Positions 5,899-6,191 of a stretch of 6,191 nucleotides of DNA are shown piece after piece. Position 1 is the first letter of the stretch; each line of letters opens with the position of its first letter. The DNA is from CAZQLE01 sp964593905 (GTDB taxonomy: Bacteria > Chloroflexota > Anaerolineae > Anaerolineales > Anaerolineaceae): the NCBI GenBank assembly GCA_964593905.1, contig CAZQLE010000210.1:1-6191 (forward strand), written 5' to 3'. A program made the translations under genes and the position numbers. The notes beneath the pieces are model-generated. The model was not told the origin of the DNA. It saw only the letters and a list, made by a program, of their open reading frames with translations, and ran no database searches.

Positions 5899-6191
5899 TC
5901 AAGGCAGCACCGCCCGAAAGCGATGACGGGCATAGGCGAGAACATCTCCGGCGGGGTTCACCAATTTCCAGGTGGTGGTGTAGGTCTCGGGCAGATGCGG
6001 CGCTTTGGACCACACGCTGACCTCAGCCGTCTCGCCGGGCAAAACCCGCGGGCAGCGCACAAACCAGCGCCCGCTGACCACAGTGCCATTGTCAAACACC
6101 AGGCGATATTCTTCATTCCACACCGTGCTGCCGGTGTTTAGAAAACGAAAGGTCATGCGAAATTCGCCGTTGATCTCCACCGCATGATAAT
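5899..6191 (-). CDS. C-terminal end of a protein with an NBR1-like Ig domain; 5' end cut by window edge
   Basis: The frame is open from the right edge to a TGA at 5901-5899, giving about 97 residues. A GTG at 6180 could be read as a start, but the frame continues upstream through Y-H-A without a stop and no ribosome binding site is visible, so the gene very probably begins outside the window. The sequence follows the Ig-like fold first described in NBR1: MTFRFLNTGSTVWNEEYRLVF, then VLPGETAEVSVWSKAPHLPETY and TTTWKLVNPAGDVL (broken here for length). The marks are F-x-N-x-G-x-x-x-W, the P-G-E-T turn and the W-K-L-x-N-x-x-G strand. In Chloroflexota such domains are common at the ends of secreted or lipid-anchored surface proteins. 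The substrate or partner is unknown. It is transcribed towards the glycosyltransferase gene with a 182-base gap. Confidence 0.8.
   Translation of the reverse strand, partial: YHAVEINGEFRMTFRFLNTGSTVWNEEYRLVFDNGTVVSGRWFVRCPRVLPGETAEVSVWSKAPHLPETYTTTWKLVNPAGDVLAYARHRFRAVLP

Noticed and set aside
6178..6180. GTG as the true start of the Ig-domain protein
   Set aside because: The frame stays open upstream to the window edge, the domain already begins at this point, and no ribosome binding site is seen.

Overview
The window looks like chromosomal DNA from a Chloroflexota bacterium, most likely of the Anaerolineae type. This is inferred from three kinds of gene typical of that group: a TIGR03663/Agl23-like membrane glycosyltransferase fused to an NHL propeller, an NBR1-type Ig-like surface domain, and a Clp ATPase N-domain that mixes ClpB-like and ClpC-like features. 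No rRNA, tRNA, CRISPR array, insertion sequence or phage module is visible. The single 'holin' family gene is a common chromosomal membrane protein and not evidence of a prophage.

Layout. Positions 1-469 (minus) hold the first 156 codons of a Clp-family AAA+ chaperone, cut by the left edge. A 322-base divergent intergenic region (470-791) holds the clp ribosome binding site, a good clp -10 box inside an inverted repeat, a second possible -10 box, several short hairpins and a G/C-run palindrome. Positions 792-1784 (plus) encode a two-part GNAT acetyltransferase that appears to be translated without a leader. It is followed 32 bases later by a small four-helix membrane protein (1817-2206, plus), probably in the same transcript. 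A very strong hairpin terminator (2224-2276) ends this pair and separates it from the convergent gene on the other strand.

Positions 2291-5716 (minus) hold the dominant gene, 1141 codons. It encodes a polytopic GT-C-type membrane glycosyltransferase with an extracytoplasmic soluble domain and a C-terminal six-blade NHL beta-propeller. Upstream of it is a 182-base gap with weak promoter-like boxes and a tandem octamer. Beyond that is the C-terminal end of a protein with an NBR1-like Ig domain (5899-6191, minus), cut by the right edge.

Function as a set. The clp gene belongs to proteostasis. The GNAT and small membrane protein form a short unit of unknown substrate. The Agl23-like protein and the Ig-domain protein lie in the same orientation and both point to the cell surface (glycan transfer and surface adhesion or display), but nothing here proves they work together. 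I found no convincing undescribed system. The features most worth a second look are the glycosyltransferase-propeller fusion, the probable leaderless start of the GNAT gene and the dyad around the clp promoter.
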